Assembly (NCBI GenBank): GCA_947311845.1
Contig: CAMZMU010000060.1
Coordinates: 5,338,043 to 5,402,042, forward strand
DNA from: Poa pratensis
Taxonomy: Eukaryota > Streptophyta > Magnoliopsida > Poales > Poaceae
Direction: 5' to 3'
DNA: 64,000 bases
The notes below the pieces were generated by a model. It saw only the letters and a list, made by a program, of their open reading frames with translations. It was not told the DNA's origin and ran no database searches. The number at the start of each line of letters is the position of its first letter. The stretch's first letter is position 1. This document shows positions 24,345 through 35,370 of this stretch, piece by piece. Position numbers and translations under genes: made by a program.

Positions 24345-25646
24345 TGAAAGGATCGGTATGACACCTAGAGGGGGGGGTGAATAGGTGCTACTCCAATTTT
24401 AGTCTTTTTCAATTTAGGCTTGACACAAAAGGTAAATTCTCTAGATATGCAACTACGGTGAATTTACCTATATGACAAGCTAGCAACTAAGCACGATATA
24501 ATAAGGCGGTAAACAAGGATAGAGGTAACCGAAGTCAAAGCACGCGGAGACACGGATGTAATCCCGAGTTCCTCCTTTTTAGGGGAGTACGTCTCGTTGG
24601 AGAGGTGTGAACCAACACAATGGTTCAACGGCCACAAAGGCCTCACCCTCTTCTCCGGTGAACCGCACCACAAAGGTTTGGTTCACTTCAACTATCGGAA
24701 ACCTTCGAGGCGGAGTCCGGAGCCTTTACAACAACGATTTGGGGCACAACCCACAAAGGATTGGGGGCTCCCAAACAGCTACAATCTGTCACAAAGACAA
24801 TCAAGTGAGTACAATGGGGGCTAGGTTTTCCTAGTGGAAACCCTAGCAAATGGTCCCTCAAGTGAATGAGGGGGAAATGACAAACGGCTCGGTGAAGATG
24901 TAGATCGGGGCTTCTCCTTCAATCCTCCAAAGATCAACAAGTTTGGGTGGAGGGATTGGGAGATCTAGTGATTCTTGAGCTTGCAACAATGGGGATCTTG
25001 TATTCTGGGCGAGCTAGCTGGCTGGAGGTAGATGGAGGGGTATATATACCCCTCCCAGAAAAGTAGCCGTTGCAGAGAAGAATCACACCGGAGACTCCGG
25101 TCCTAGTGACCGGAAACTCCGGCCTGGGGCGGAAACTCCGGCCTACAGGGCCGGAAACTCCGCCCCACACCAGGAGCTGAGCAACTTCTTACAGCAGAGA
25201 CTCGGGCCAAAACTCCGGTGCACTGGGGCCGGAATGTTTGGCCAGGGGCGGAAACTCCGGCCTAGGGGGCCGGAAACTCCGCCCCACACCAGGGGCTGAG
25301 CAGCAACTTCGCAGCAGAGGCTTGGGCAAAGACTCCGGTGCCCTGGGGCCGGAATGTTCGGCCAGGGGCGGAAACTCCGGTCCTGAGGGCCGGAAACTCC
25401 GCCCCACACCAGGGGCTGAGCAGCAAATCAGCAGCTTGCTGTTTCTTCGAGGACAAGACCAAGGACCGGAAACTCCGGCCTTGGAGGCCGGAAACTCCGG
25501 CCTGAAATGCTCCAGAAACTCTTTTCTCTTTTTGGTGTTGGCATATGTTGTATACAATAAAACCTGCATCACTTAGCACCAGATTAAAACATCCAAAGTG
25601 TTGTTAACTAACACACAAAACTAAGAGATCACAAAATGTCCTTTCA
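24345..25646 (-). repeat. 5' LTR of the copia element
   Basis: 1302 bp, TG...CA, followed on the + strand by the target duplication GTAGC at 25647-25651. It differs from the other LTR only by three single missing bases (near 24911, 25190 and 25540). Confidence 0.97.
25041..25048 (-). promoter_or_regulatory. TATA box in the copia 5' LTR
   Basis: TATATATA sits inside the palindrome ggggtatatatacccc, so the box is readable on both strands. For the - strand element it lies about 700 bases before the LTR end, ahead of the transcribed region. Confidence 0.6.
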
Positions 25647-25651
25647 GTAGC

Positions 25652-26110
25652 TTCGATCCATTTGGTGAACTTGTCGACTGCCACTAATAAGTGAGTATGA
25701 CCTCCTTTTGATGATTTCTTCAGTGGTCCCACCATGTCAAGTCCCCATTGGGCAAAAGGCCATGCTAATGGTATGGCTTTTAGCGCTGATGCGGGTGCAT
25801 GTGGCTTGGAAGCGAACTTCTGGCAACCAATGCACCTTTTGACTATGTCCTCTGCGTCCCTTCGCGCTGCAGGCCAGTAAAACCCTGCTCGGAAGGCTTT
25901 GGCTACGAGTGATCGACTGCCCGCGTGGTGTCCGTAGTACCGGCGTGAATGTCTTGAAGGAGATCCTTGCCATCTTCGAGTGCAATGCATCTTTGGAACA
26001 TGCCTGAGGTGCTGCGTTTGTACAACTCACCGTTTATGATGGTGTATGCTTTTGCTCGTCGAGTGACGCGTCTGGCCTCATTTGCATCTTCTGGTAGTTC
26101 ATTGCGAAGT
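25652..26110 (-). pseudogene. Gypsy element 1 integrase, N-terminal part
   Basis: On the - strand the sequence gives the RNase H/integrase spacer (RRAKAYTIINGELY), the integrase zinc-binding region (FYWPAARRDAEDIVKRCIGCQKFA) and the first part of the catalytic core (WGLDMVGP, then VAVDKFTKWIEAT). It is cut at 25651 by the copia insertion and resumes at 13753 on the far side. A frame change lies near 25960. There is no reverse transcriptase upstream: this region follows gag directly. Confidence 0.87.
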
Positions 26111-26158
26111 ATGTATGCGTGAAAAGGTTGAGTCCATATTGGTTCAATGAGAAGTACC

Positions 26159-28770
26159 TCAATTGGAGGATCCGCTGTGCTTGGCGCTTTGCTCTTGTCT
26201 GTAGCTGCTGTCGTAGTCGATGTTCGTTTGTCGATTGAGGAGGTGCACGTCCGTCTTTTTGCAGTCGCAGTATGTGTTCAATCGCAAGTTGATCGAATTC
26301 CCTGCAATTTCTAAGCGAGTGGTTAGAGCGAAGCTTACCATCGTCCCCTTTATAAAATGGAATCTGCAATAATCGTCCATCCTTTCTTCGATTGAGCGCT
26401 CGGGATCTTTGTCTGCTCGCCTGCGCCACTCTGGCCTTCTGTAGTTATCGCGGTCGTCTCGTTTGTGGTCTCGACTGTCACGTCGATCGCCTGTGCGATG
26501 GTCTCGATCACTTCGGCGTTCGTCAGTACGATGATCTCGATTAGTCTCTTGACTGGACAAAGCCTGCTGCGATGAAGTTTGGGTGGTCATCATCGTGATA
26601 ACGATGCTTACGCTTGCGCCTTCGATCATCTCTGTAGCTATCTCTGCGGTCTCGACTGCCACCCTCGTGATTTTCATGTGAGGGTGCGACTCGAGTGGCT
26701 CGTACGGAGTCTTCTCCATCTGCCCATTTTGTTGCGAGTACCATGAGTGCCGCCATTGTCTTCGGATCTTCTCGACCAAGCGTTTCTTTGAAATCTTCCC
26801 TCCAGAGTCCGTTTTGAAGGCGTCGATTGCCCTATCTTCTGATACGTTGCCTACTGAATTACGGATGGTGGTCCACCGCCGTATGTACGATCTCAGAGAT
26901 TCATCTGACTTTTGCTTACAGGTCCGGAGCTCCTCGAAAGTTTTGGGGCGCTCACATAGAGGCTCGAAGTATTTGATGAAATCACCTTTGAAGTGCTCCC
27001 ATGAATCGTAGTATGATTCGGGTAGCGACTTGAGCCAATCGCGAGATGTTCCTTCCATCATGAGTTGTATGTATTGCATAGCTGTGGTTGTGGTACCGCG
27101 CTGACATCCAACAGTCAGCCTGTAATCTTCTAACCAGCCTGATGGCTCTTATTTGCAGTTGAACTTTGGCGTGGTAGCTAGCGAAAACTTTTTGGGCATA
27201 CGAGCCTCCCGGATCCGTCGAGTGAAGCATAGCACTCCACATGGCCCGATTTATGCTTCCGAGTCTGAGCTGATGCTGTATGACCTCCTCGAGTGGCTCC
27301 TGCTGGATCGATGATGACGTGAGCTTTTTCGACTGCTCCTTCCCCGAGGATTTTGACTGCGACGGTCTCGATCTGTATCTCTCCTTGGAGTTGCTTGTGG
27401 ATGTTGTATGGCTTTTGCTGCTATTGCCAGTTGTTTGTACAGTTGGAGGTGCTGATCCCTCTTTGGGTCTCCTGCAGGAGGTTCGATTGTTCTGAGATAG
27501 GTGCCTAGCGTCATCAGCGCCCCGGCTGGCTCAGTAGGTATGGGGACTCCTTCCGCGTCGACTGCCATAAAGGCTGGGTTTAGGTTTCGAGTGACCGCCG
27601 CACGATCTGCGTCTCCGAGGTTTATGAATCGTGACCTATTCGCGGGTCGTTTCTGCCTGTTGAACTCATAGACAATGCTCTTCGCCGAGCACTCGATATG
27701 CTGGCTTGCTTTTTGCGTTCTTCGAGTACTGCTCGGTAGTTCTTCAATCGTATCGATTCTTGCCACTGGAAGTATTGTAAGGTCAGTACTTCTTCCGGAG
27801 TTGCGTTTGCTGGTAGCATTGTGCAGCTTTCGATTACTTTGCTCACTTTTTCCGCCATCTCTGCGGTGATGGTCAGCGTGGTTGTTCCGTCAGGCATGGT
27901 GACTGTGCAAGGGTACTCTGTAGGTCGACGGCATGTTGCAGCTGCTGATGTTTCTGCTGTACTCGCGGTTTATACCTGATAAGGTACCACCCGATCTTCT
28001 ACCCTTGTGATGCTAATGCGCATTATGGATTCGACGTCGTCATCTAGTCTCATGTTGGAGTTGCTTTGCTTGCTGGGGTTTCTGTCGCAATCGAGTAGGT
28101 CTTCGAGTGCTTTGTCCAGAGTGTCTGCATCGCAGGTGAATATCTCGTGGCTGGCACGGATTTCTGGGCCGTTGAGATCGGCGAGGTATATGTTGTCATC
28201 TATGTTCTCCTGGTTCCCTGCGACGTTGTTGCAGTCGACGATATTGTCGAGTGACTCGACTGAGTTGTTTGGGCGGTATGCAGATTCGATCTCGCTTTTC
28301 CCAAATCTTTTTGCCACCTCGTCACAGAACTCTTGCGAGTTCATGGATGTTGCAGAGTCACTTGGCGATTGGATCGAGACGATCTGTGATGATGCTGCCG
28401 CCAAGATGGAGGGTGTTGCAGTCGAAGCGTATTCGAGTGTCTTCGTATCGAGTGGATCTAACAGGTCCTGGACACCATCTTTATGGACAAAGAAGTTAAA
28501 TTTTCCAACCGTAATATCCAAACCTGATTCGAGTCCGGCGAAGGCTTGTTGAGCTTCCATCGAGTGCGGCGTGAGCCTCCTTGGAGATTTTGGCGAGTGA
28601 TCACTTTTTGAATTGATGCTGATAGATCTTGCCGGCGAGTTGCTGTTTGCAACAGTGGTTGGTGATTTGCTTTTTGATGACGCAATAGGCGAGTTACCTT
28701 GTGCAGATGCGATCGTCGGGTGGCCGCTTGATGATGGAACCGGCGAAACCGTGAGCCCAATACTACATGT
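26159..28770 (-). pseudogene. Gypsy element 1 gag
   Basis: A long gag on the - strand is recognisable from MAEKVSKVIESC, FINLGDADRA, CFTRRIREARMPKKF, WLEDYRLTVG, AMQYIQLMMEGTSRDWLKSLP and WEHFKGDFIKYF (the retrotransposon gag core), followed by an R/D-rich basic tail (RDHRTDERRS...). The N-terminal region is S/P/K-rich. Stops or frame changes occur near 27965 (stop), 27715 (one missing base), 27252 and 27135 (stops), 26850 (one missing base) and 26545. A zinc knuckle is not clearly preserved. The first ATG is uncertain. Confidence 0.85.
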
Positions 28771-28771
28771 T

Positions 28772-28787
28772 CTCACAGACGGCGCCA
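28772..28787 (-). other. Primer-binding site of gypsy element 1
   Basis: On the - strand TTGGCGCCGTCTGTGA begins two bases after the 5' LTR. The same word follows the 5' LTR of many grass gypsy elements of the Tat/RIRE2 type. Confidence 0.8.
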
Positions 28788-28789
28788 AT

Positions 28790-29262
28790 TGTCGAGGTGT
28801 GCCCTCGGCAAGTCCCATGGTTGCTATACCTAGGGTTGATTGTGTGGTAGAGAACGCGTAGTATCGGTGGAATCGACGGCTGACAAGCGGGATTTACCCA
28901 GGTTCATGGCCCTCGAGTGAGGTAAAACCCCTACGTCATGCTTGTCTGTATTGATTATGTGGATATGAAGGTTACAAGGATTCGGCGAGTTGCTGATCTC
29001 GCCGAGGTTTTGGTGGCTATGGATTGCTTACCTTGATCGATCACCCTCCCAGCCCTTATATAGGAGGCCGGGTCTCAGGAAACACAACCGATTAAGGTTA
29101 CATGTATGGAAAGTCCTAACCGACTATAACTTGATCTAACTTGGGAAGCACTCCTCGTCTCGGGCCTTACTTCGTGGGTTTCGATTAATTTTTGGGCTTC
29201 TTTGATCATCACGTACACCAGGTACCTCTAAGCTGGGGTACCCGCAGAGTATAACCTCGTCA
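28790..29262 (-). repeat. 5' LTR of gypsy element 1
   Basis: 473 bp, TGTCGAGG...CCTCGTCA, followed by the target duplication ACGTT at 29263-29267. It carries a TATATAAG box on the - strand at 29055-29062. Confidence 0.95.
29055..29062 (-). promoter_or_regulatory. TATA box in the gypsy 5' LTR
   Basis: TATATAAG on the - strand in GC-rich surroundings (cctcctatataagggctggg), about 265 bases before the end of the LTR. This is the likely promoter of the gypsy transcript. Confidence 0.7.
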
Positions 29263-29267
29263 ACGTT

Positions 29268-30510
29268 CTAGTCTAAGATCCAGCCTGGGAGATTGGTGCT
29301 TTGTACATGAGCGGCATGTAAGATCTACCTAGAGGGGAATGATGCTTACCGCCATGGAAGCAGAGAGGACCGAACTGTCGGTGACGTGGACGAGGCGGAG
29401 GTGAGGTAGATCTTGGTCCTCGCCGCTAGTGGTGTCGCCGTTGCCTCCGCGGATCTAACTCGCCGCCGCTTCCTCCGCCACCTTCGCTGCCAAAATAATG
29501 TGGTCTCTTCTCCCGCTTTCCGGTGACAGCCTAAAGAGGGGGTGAGAGTAGCGTTGGTGCCATACGGCCGCACCAATTTTTCATGTCCAGTCAGCTCCAT
29601 GGTTGTAGTCTCGCGGCTCCACGCGCTCGATTTTTGCCTCTACTGTGTTGGCCTCAAGGTGGCTCTTGAAAAAGGCCAATTCGGCCGTTCCCCTCGAACC
29701 TGTCTGAGGGGTGCTTTAAACATCATGTGCGCGCGGGCCAAGCCATCATGCGAGCAAAGGGCCTGTTTGGGGTGGACTTGCGCTACCAAACACGCCAAAA
29801 GCGTCCATAAGGCATGCGCCGGCGCGAACAAATGGAGGAAAAGAAAAATAAGTAGATCTTGGCCTGCTGCCGCCTGATGCCCTGACGAAACCTAACCTCA
29901 TCTCCCAGAGTTATGGGTGCACCCATCTGTGGCCTTTAGCGACAAATACCATTTCCCAATGTTGGGCTCAGCCTATTTACGTATTTTGTTGAAGCTTCAC
30001 AGCGTCCTCTGATTCTGTTTTTCTTTTGCTAAACCAACCAAATGTGGTTACCTACAATGTTTCAAGGATTTCTTCAGTGCAGTATTTTTTGCGCTGAAAA
30101 AATCAAAGTAATAAGAAAATAGGATAACTACTAAAATACAAAAATGCCATTATACTTGAAAAATTAAATCTGTGAATAACGAACTTGGTTTTTGTTTTAA
30201 GTTTGTCTCTGTAAATTAAACCTGTTTATCAGTTTATATTTCCTTCTTTTCAGTAGTATTATTTTTTAAAGTGTATTTTACTTCTATTTTCTTCTAAACT
30301 TTCTTATTCGAAAATATGAATATTTTTTCAAACAAAATATGAAACTTTTCAACACACTTGCCGTATCGTCTATTGGGAGAGATGCTCTTTACATGTTTCA
30401 GCTCCCCTCAGTTCCATGCATGTGAATCCAAGCGTGCCTTGTGGTTCCACGTGATTATGAAATGAGATGGTGTACCTGGAAAGTGTCTTTTCCTTTGACT
30501 TCAGGCTACT
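29268..30510. other. Harbinger far flank and AT-rich spacer
   Basis: The first ~600 bases resume the sequence interrupted by the gypsy insertion. They are GC-rich, with low-complexity arginine- or alanine-rich frames, and may be the 5' untranslated region of the Harbinger element. From about 29890 the sequence is AT-rich with no gene. Confidence 0.4.
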
Positions 30511-30515
30511 ATATA

Positions 30516-30827
30516 CTCCCTCCATCCCAAAATAGTCTACATCCTATAAAAATTCACACAAATTAGCGAAACATTTATTAGTACTACTTAGCCACACACT
30601 AAGCATGCAGCGCATTAATTGGTCGCATGAAACAAAGGGTTTGTACCAATTATCATAGCTTAATTAATGATAGTCATGCAATTTGCCCAATTGAATTACC
30701 CCTCGGTACTTGATTGCCCAATTTTCTCTCTCGTCTTAATTAGTACTACGTGGGACCCAGCTAAGATGTAGAGTATTTTGGAATTTAACAAGGAGCCAGA
30801 ATGTAGACTATTTTGAAACGGAGGGAG
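30516..30827. mobile_element. Stowaway MITE (Tc1/Mariner)
   Basis: 312 bp with terminal inverted repeats: ctccctccatcccaaaatag at the left, and a right end reading ctccctccgtttcaaaatag on the other strand. TA dinucleotides flank both sides (30514-30515, 30828-30829). The extended termini both include AGTCTACAT-like sequence. It has no coding capacity, as is usual for this class. Confidence 0.95.
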
Positions 30828-30904
30828 TATCTATCTGCGCCCCTTTTCCAGCATATATAAAACTATTGACTGGCCTGAGCGATCAAATCTGACCCTGCTA
30901 TAAC

Positions 30905-31691
30905 CAGTGGCGGACGCAGAAAAAAATGGAGGGTGGGCACACTGTAACAAAATTTTCGCACCGCGGATTTTTTTTGCCAAATTATTAGTACAAATAGGTA
31001 GTTGATTCACAAAAATTTAATTCAATACGTATGTTTCATATGTGCATGATTTCAATCACTCTGAGCCTTTAGGTATGTTTTACTATTATTTTGGTTCACC
31101 CAAATTTCAGTTTCTTTTCTGTTCACCGCCTTTTTTGGTTCAAATTTAAAAAATGTTTAAAATGTTTTTTATGTAAAGAAATTAATACTGGAATCTTTTT
31201 AAATCTGAATATTTTTTAATCGGAACAGTTTTAAATCTGAACAATTTTCATATTTGTACTTTGGAAAAAAATTATTTCAAGAATTTTATTTAGGATTTAT
31301 GTACTTCCTTTTTTGGAAATTTGTACGTATATGGGAACATTCTATATATTGTCGTTGGAAACTGGAAGAGAAAGGAAGCAGTATAGGTACGTAGATGAAA
31401 AAAGAGAGAAAGCAAGAACTGAAGAGACTTGCGAGTGCTTGCTGAAAAGAAAGGTACGACATACCGTACGCATCCACTCGACCGGGCTGTACTCACGCGA
31501 GAGTACTTCGTACACGTCCACTCGACCGGCTAGTTCGCTAGGCCAGGCCTAGTAGATGGAATCGGTGAGCGACGCGAAGGTTTCACGCTTTCAGCTCGCT
31601 CGGAGCTCCCGTCAAAGACTGGCAGAAGGGTAGAAAAAAAAACTCTCAAAATTCTGGCTGGCCCACGGCCCACCCGCTGGGTCCGCCCATG
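30905..31691. mobile_element. Non-autonomous hAT element
   Basis: A perfect 8-bp target duplication GCTATAAC flanks it at 30897-30904 and 31692-31699. The left end is CAGTGGCGGACGCAG. The right end, read inward, is CATGGGCGGACCCAG, matching at 12 of 15 positions, as in plant hAT termini. The 787-bp interior has no transposase; its reading frames are short and unrelated. Confidence 0.9.
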
Positions 31692-31699
31692 GCTATAAC

Positions 31700-34600
31700 A
31701 GGGTGAGATCATGACGACTGATGGAGGAATATTAGGCTCGAAGAATATCCGTGACTCCATGCAGGCAAACATGAAACTCATCATGACATGATGACATCAT
31801 ACATACTTTAGATTAGTCGGGCCTGTCATGAACGCCGATGCCATCTCACACCGTGCATGGATACAATAAAATAGTGTTATAGACTAAAAAGTGATTAAAA
31901 TGAGTGAATAAATGCACTAAAGTAAGTCTACATAGATAAGTATGAATCAAGAAAAATGTAAAAATGCTTATAATTTGGAAAGGAGTGAGTACTTTTTAAG
32001 CTTATATACCTACTTAGATTGATCAACTATAGTCTACAAGCAAGTTAGCAAGTGTACATACGAGAGCGGACGATCTGAACTCAGCGCCAGATCTGTGCTA
32101 TGAATAGTTTGTGGGGATGTGCACCATATTGTTATATCTATTGCTCAGAATTACTAGTTGATACATGGAAAATACGGGCCTATTCTGACAAGGAGCAGAC
32201 TAGCTAGTGGCATGCGTCCAGGCCTAAATTTATGAACGCATTTATTAGTTGGTGATATCCAGTGCATGCGGTTACTTTTTCATGGTAAAAACCAGTGCAT
32301 GCACATAGTAAAAAATCACCAGCATGCATGGCCGTTACCTGGTAAATGCCCTCGAGTACTTACTGCAATAATGACAAGGCAAAAAAGTAAGTTTCCAAAT
32401 GGAATCAGATTGGAGTTTTCATCTGAACGAGCCACAAAACAAAAATGTGCGTAATACTCCAAGATGGAAAATTTCTTTTACTGGCAGGCAGTGTGTATGG
32501 TGGACTTAGCTAGGACCTGAAGCCAATATTAATCATCCCCTGATGTAAAATTGTGGATTACGACACATGGCACCATGAACAGTGCAGTTTAATTTAACGA
32601 GAGAGAAAAATAGAATCTTATTTCTAGGACACTACAAGAAGGAAAAAAAATCTTAAAACAAATATCCGGTACTATTTGTTTCATCCAAACACTTCAAAAG
32701 TATGTTTTAGCAACAAAACCAAAATATAATCTTATTTTGAGGAACACTTTAGCCTAGAAGAAAATATTAAAACATGTATCTTGTACTTTTTCTCGAGCAA
32801 TACTTTAAAAGTATGGTCGGGACATAAGACAAAAATGGAATGTTAATTTGTGGAACACTACTAATGGGAGAAAAGCGAAACACATATGTTCGGTAAAAAA
32901 AATTGCGCAAACACCTAAAAAAATGGCAGAGCAACAAAACAAAATTGGATTTTCTTTTGAAGAACACTGCAAAATTGTAGAAAATCATAAAAACTAAAAA
33001 AATGGTTGTTTCGCTAAAAGTAATCTTACTTTCATTTACACCACAAGATTAAAAATCTTACTACATATGTTCCAGAATGTAAACCTTATTACGGAATAGA
33101 GTCATAGAAGGAGTTAAACATATGTCTAGTTCTTTTTTCCAGGTCAACACCTTAAAAAAATGTTCGGTAATTTTTTTCAAGCAATGACTTAAATGGAGTG
33201 CCGTACAATGGCAGTAAGCTAGACCCCACGAACTGGTGGCACGCGTGCAGCTTTGCTTCTGACCGGTGGAGTGTTCTAGACTAGCTGTATTATTACACGT
33301 GTATACATTTTTTAAAGTTGCGAGGGCATCATCTTAAGCCCACTCAATCTGTCTGAAAATGATTCTAGAGACGTTAAACATACTACTTTCTTGATATCAT
33401 TTACTCACTTAAATCGTAAATAATTACATATCATAGAACATAGAAAAGTGTATTTGACATCATGAAAACTGGATTTGATTACATCATATAAAATACATTC
33501 ACCCGAGAAAGGTCTAGATTTGTTTATTTTTAAGATGATATCACATTTTTTATATGGTTAATTTAATCTATGGACGAATTATTATTGTAAATCCCCCAAA
33601 ACACCATGTCACCATAGTCATCAACCGTGCATGTAAAAAGAAATCAGCTATTGTTATGTTTTGGGTAACAATTATTTATGTGAACACTATAAAAATTTGC
33701 AAGGGCATCATATTTACCATATTGAACATCTCCATGGATTTTATTTCAGTAATACCTATTTGATTTTGTAGAACATATTTGACTTAGTTGAGAACCATGG
33801 ATGATATGAAATATGATCGTATAGTATAGTATAGTATAGTATAGTATTAAACCACATTTTGTATTAGAGAGATACTATCAACATCTGATGTTTCATCAAC
33901 GGATATCCAAATAACCACCCGAGACACAACTCAATACCTGCTAGGAACATAAGCCATGCACTTTTTTTATGCCTTTGGTCTGTAATCTAACTACCACGAT
34001 AATTTGGATGATGTCGATGAACGTGGCACCTCTATTTTAGACCAACGTATGATAAAAGCAAAGCATGCTTTGATTTTGTAAAGTCATTGGAGTTTGTAAG
34101 TATGTTATTTTTAGTATGTTCATGAAAATAAGATTACGGAGAAACAAATTTCGATTAAGGATCCTAACCATCTCCTTGAATCCAGAATTTTACCGACATG
34201 AACCTACTCTCTATCCTTTTACCTTTTTACGGCGGCCCTTATCAATCTCTAGAGTGTAGTTTACCTCTGCTGTGGTGGAGCTTGACATAAATTGTCGAGA
34301 TGACGAAAGAGAATATAACAGTGTTTTTCAGGGGGGAGCAAAATACTAAATCTTCCCTTCTAAGCCCTTCCCAGAAAAAAAATGTTCTCAACCTAGTCCA
34401 AAGCTGAATGTGGTGGCCACAACTAACTTACACTAAGCTCGGACTCTCTATGTATGGTATCTACAATCTTCACGACAATGTCTTGACGATATATATAGTG
34501 TCGTACGAAATAGAAGCATACTATATCCGTCTAATTTTTTTGTGTTTTGGTACTGAGGTGTCGGACATTTTGTCTTGTCAGGGTGAGTCCTTGGCACCAC

Positions 34601-34705
34601 AACGTGTGCCACAACTTCTTTCATACTCTTTGAATATATTACTGTAGATGGTACTCTTATATAATGTAAATCGGGGGTGACTTTTTGACACTCTGGATCA
34701 TATGC
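31700..34705. other. AT-rich spacer, no gene
   Basis: About 3 kb of AT-rich DNA with stops in all frames. Short diverged repeats of the form aaaaatcttaaaacaaatat/aaatattaaaacatgtatc recur between 32640 and 33160, about every 110 bases. No gene, RNA or element end was recognised. Confidence 0.5.
33820..33847. repeat. TATAG pentanucleotide microsatellite
   Basis: Five to six perfect copies of the 5-bp unit TATAG in an AT-rich spacer. Confidence 0.9.
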
Positions 34706-34714
34706 TCCCTGTTT

Positions 34715-35010
34715 TAAAATGCATATTAAACGTTTTGTGAGATGTCAAAAAAATTGGACAAAAAAAACTCTCGTGTACATGTCGTCGTTCTGTATGCTCA
34801 CAAAGTCGTCTCACGGAAAATCGATATTTCTGGGCCGTGTGTAAAAAAAGATGAAATTTGATGCTAAAATATACTTTTCATTAAACATTTTTTGTCTTTT
34901 TTACACACCAAAAAAAATATCGGTTTTTCACGAAACTTGATGTGCGCACATAGAATGTCGAGAGATATGCGCCAAACTTTGGTTCGGATTTTTTGGTATT
35001 TCAAAATATG
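34715..35010. mobile_element. Fold-back (MITE-like) element
   Basis: The two halves are imperfect inverted copies of one another around a centre near 34870. Matching pieces include aaaatgcatatt against aatttgcatatttt, the ctcac...cacggaaaatcgatattt stretch against its partner ending cgtgaaaaaccgatattt, and gtgtgtaaaaaaga in both arms. No target duplication was fixed, so the superfamily is unknown. Confidence 0.6.
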
Positions 35011-35370
35011 CAAATTATTCTACATTTACAGGTGACCACCATGTTCTCTGTTCCTGACATGCACATGCGTAGCGTAATAGCTGATCGCTCCGATCAGCTG
35101 TTTTAGTTTTTTTTTTTTTTTTTTGCTTTCGCCGGTAGCTAGCTGATTGCACCGATCAACTTTTTTTTTTTGAATCCATCAGCGTTCCGATTTCTTATTT
35201 CTACCGATCAGGCTACCGTATCCAGTCTGGAATGACTCCCTATTTCCTATTTAAAAATGAATGGAACGGAATATGATTTGGTTGTACGTGGTGGAAAAAA
35301 CTTGTTTATACCCGATTAATATTATACGTAACTTTTCTATCTTTTAATCTCAACCGTCACAATCAAAATC

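Larger units (their letters stand above)
13759..25646 (-). mobile_element. Ty1/copia LTR retrotransposon, Sirevirus-like, very young
   Basis: Near-identical 1.3 kb LTRs (TGAAAGGATC...TGTCCTTTCA) bound an 11.9 kb element with target duplication GTAGC. It reads on the - strand, with a tRNA-iMet primer-binding site beside the right LTR and a purine tract beside the left. The order is gag, coiled-coil region, protease, integrase, reverse transcriptase, RNase H (copia order), then an extra reading frame before the 3' LTR. The length, the extra 3' gene, the coiled-coil gag extension and CG-rich palindromic LTR motifs fit the Sirevirus (Maximus) lineage; this lineage call is inference. The LTRs differ only by three single-base indels, with no substitution found, so insertion was very recent. 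It lies inside gypsy element 1. Confidence 0.95.
10876..29262 (-). mobile_element. Ty3/gypsy LTR retrotransposon (element 1), internally deleted and split
   Basis: Two ~472-bp LTRs beginning TGTCGAGG and ending CCTCGTCA bound the element, with a perfect 5-bp target duplication ACGTT at 10871-10875 and 29263-29267. The primer-binding site next to the right LTR and the purine tract next to the left LTR show it reads on the - strand. Gag is present but carries several breaks. Protease, reverse transcriptase and RNase H are missing: gag runs almost directly into the integrase zinc-binding region near 26160. The integrase is split by the copia element at 13759-25646. By eye the LTRs differ at about 15 positions plus 2 indels (about 3%), which suggests an insertion of order one million years old. 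Confidence 0.93.

Noticed and set aside
29346..29877. Frames beyond the gypsy insertion as a Myb-like partner of the Harbinger transposase
   Set aside because: No Myb/SANT tryptophan spacing; arginine- and alanine-rich composition only.
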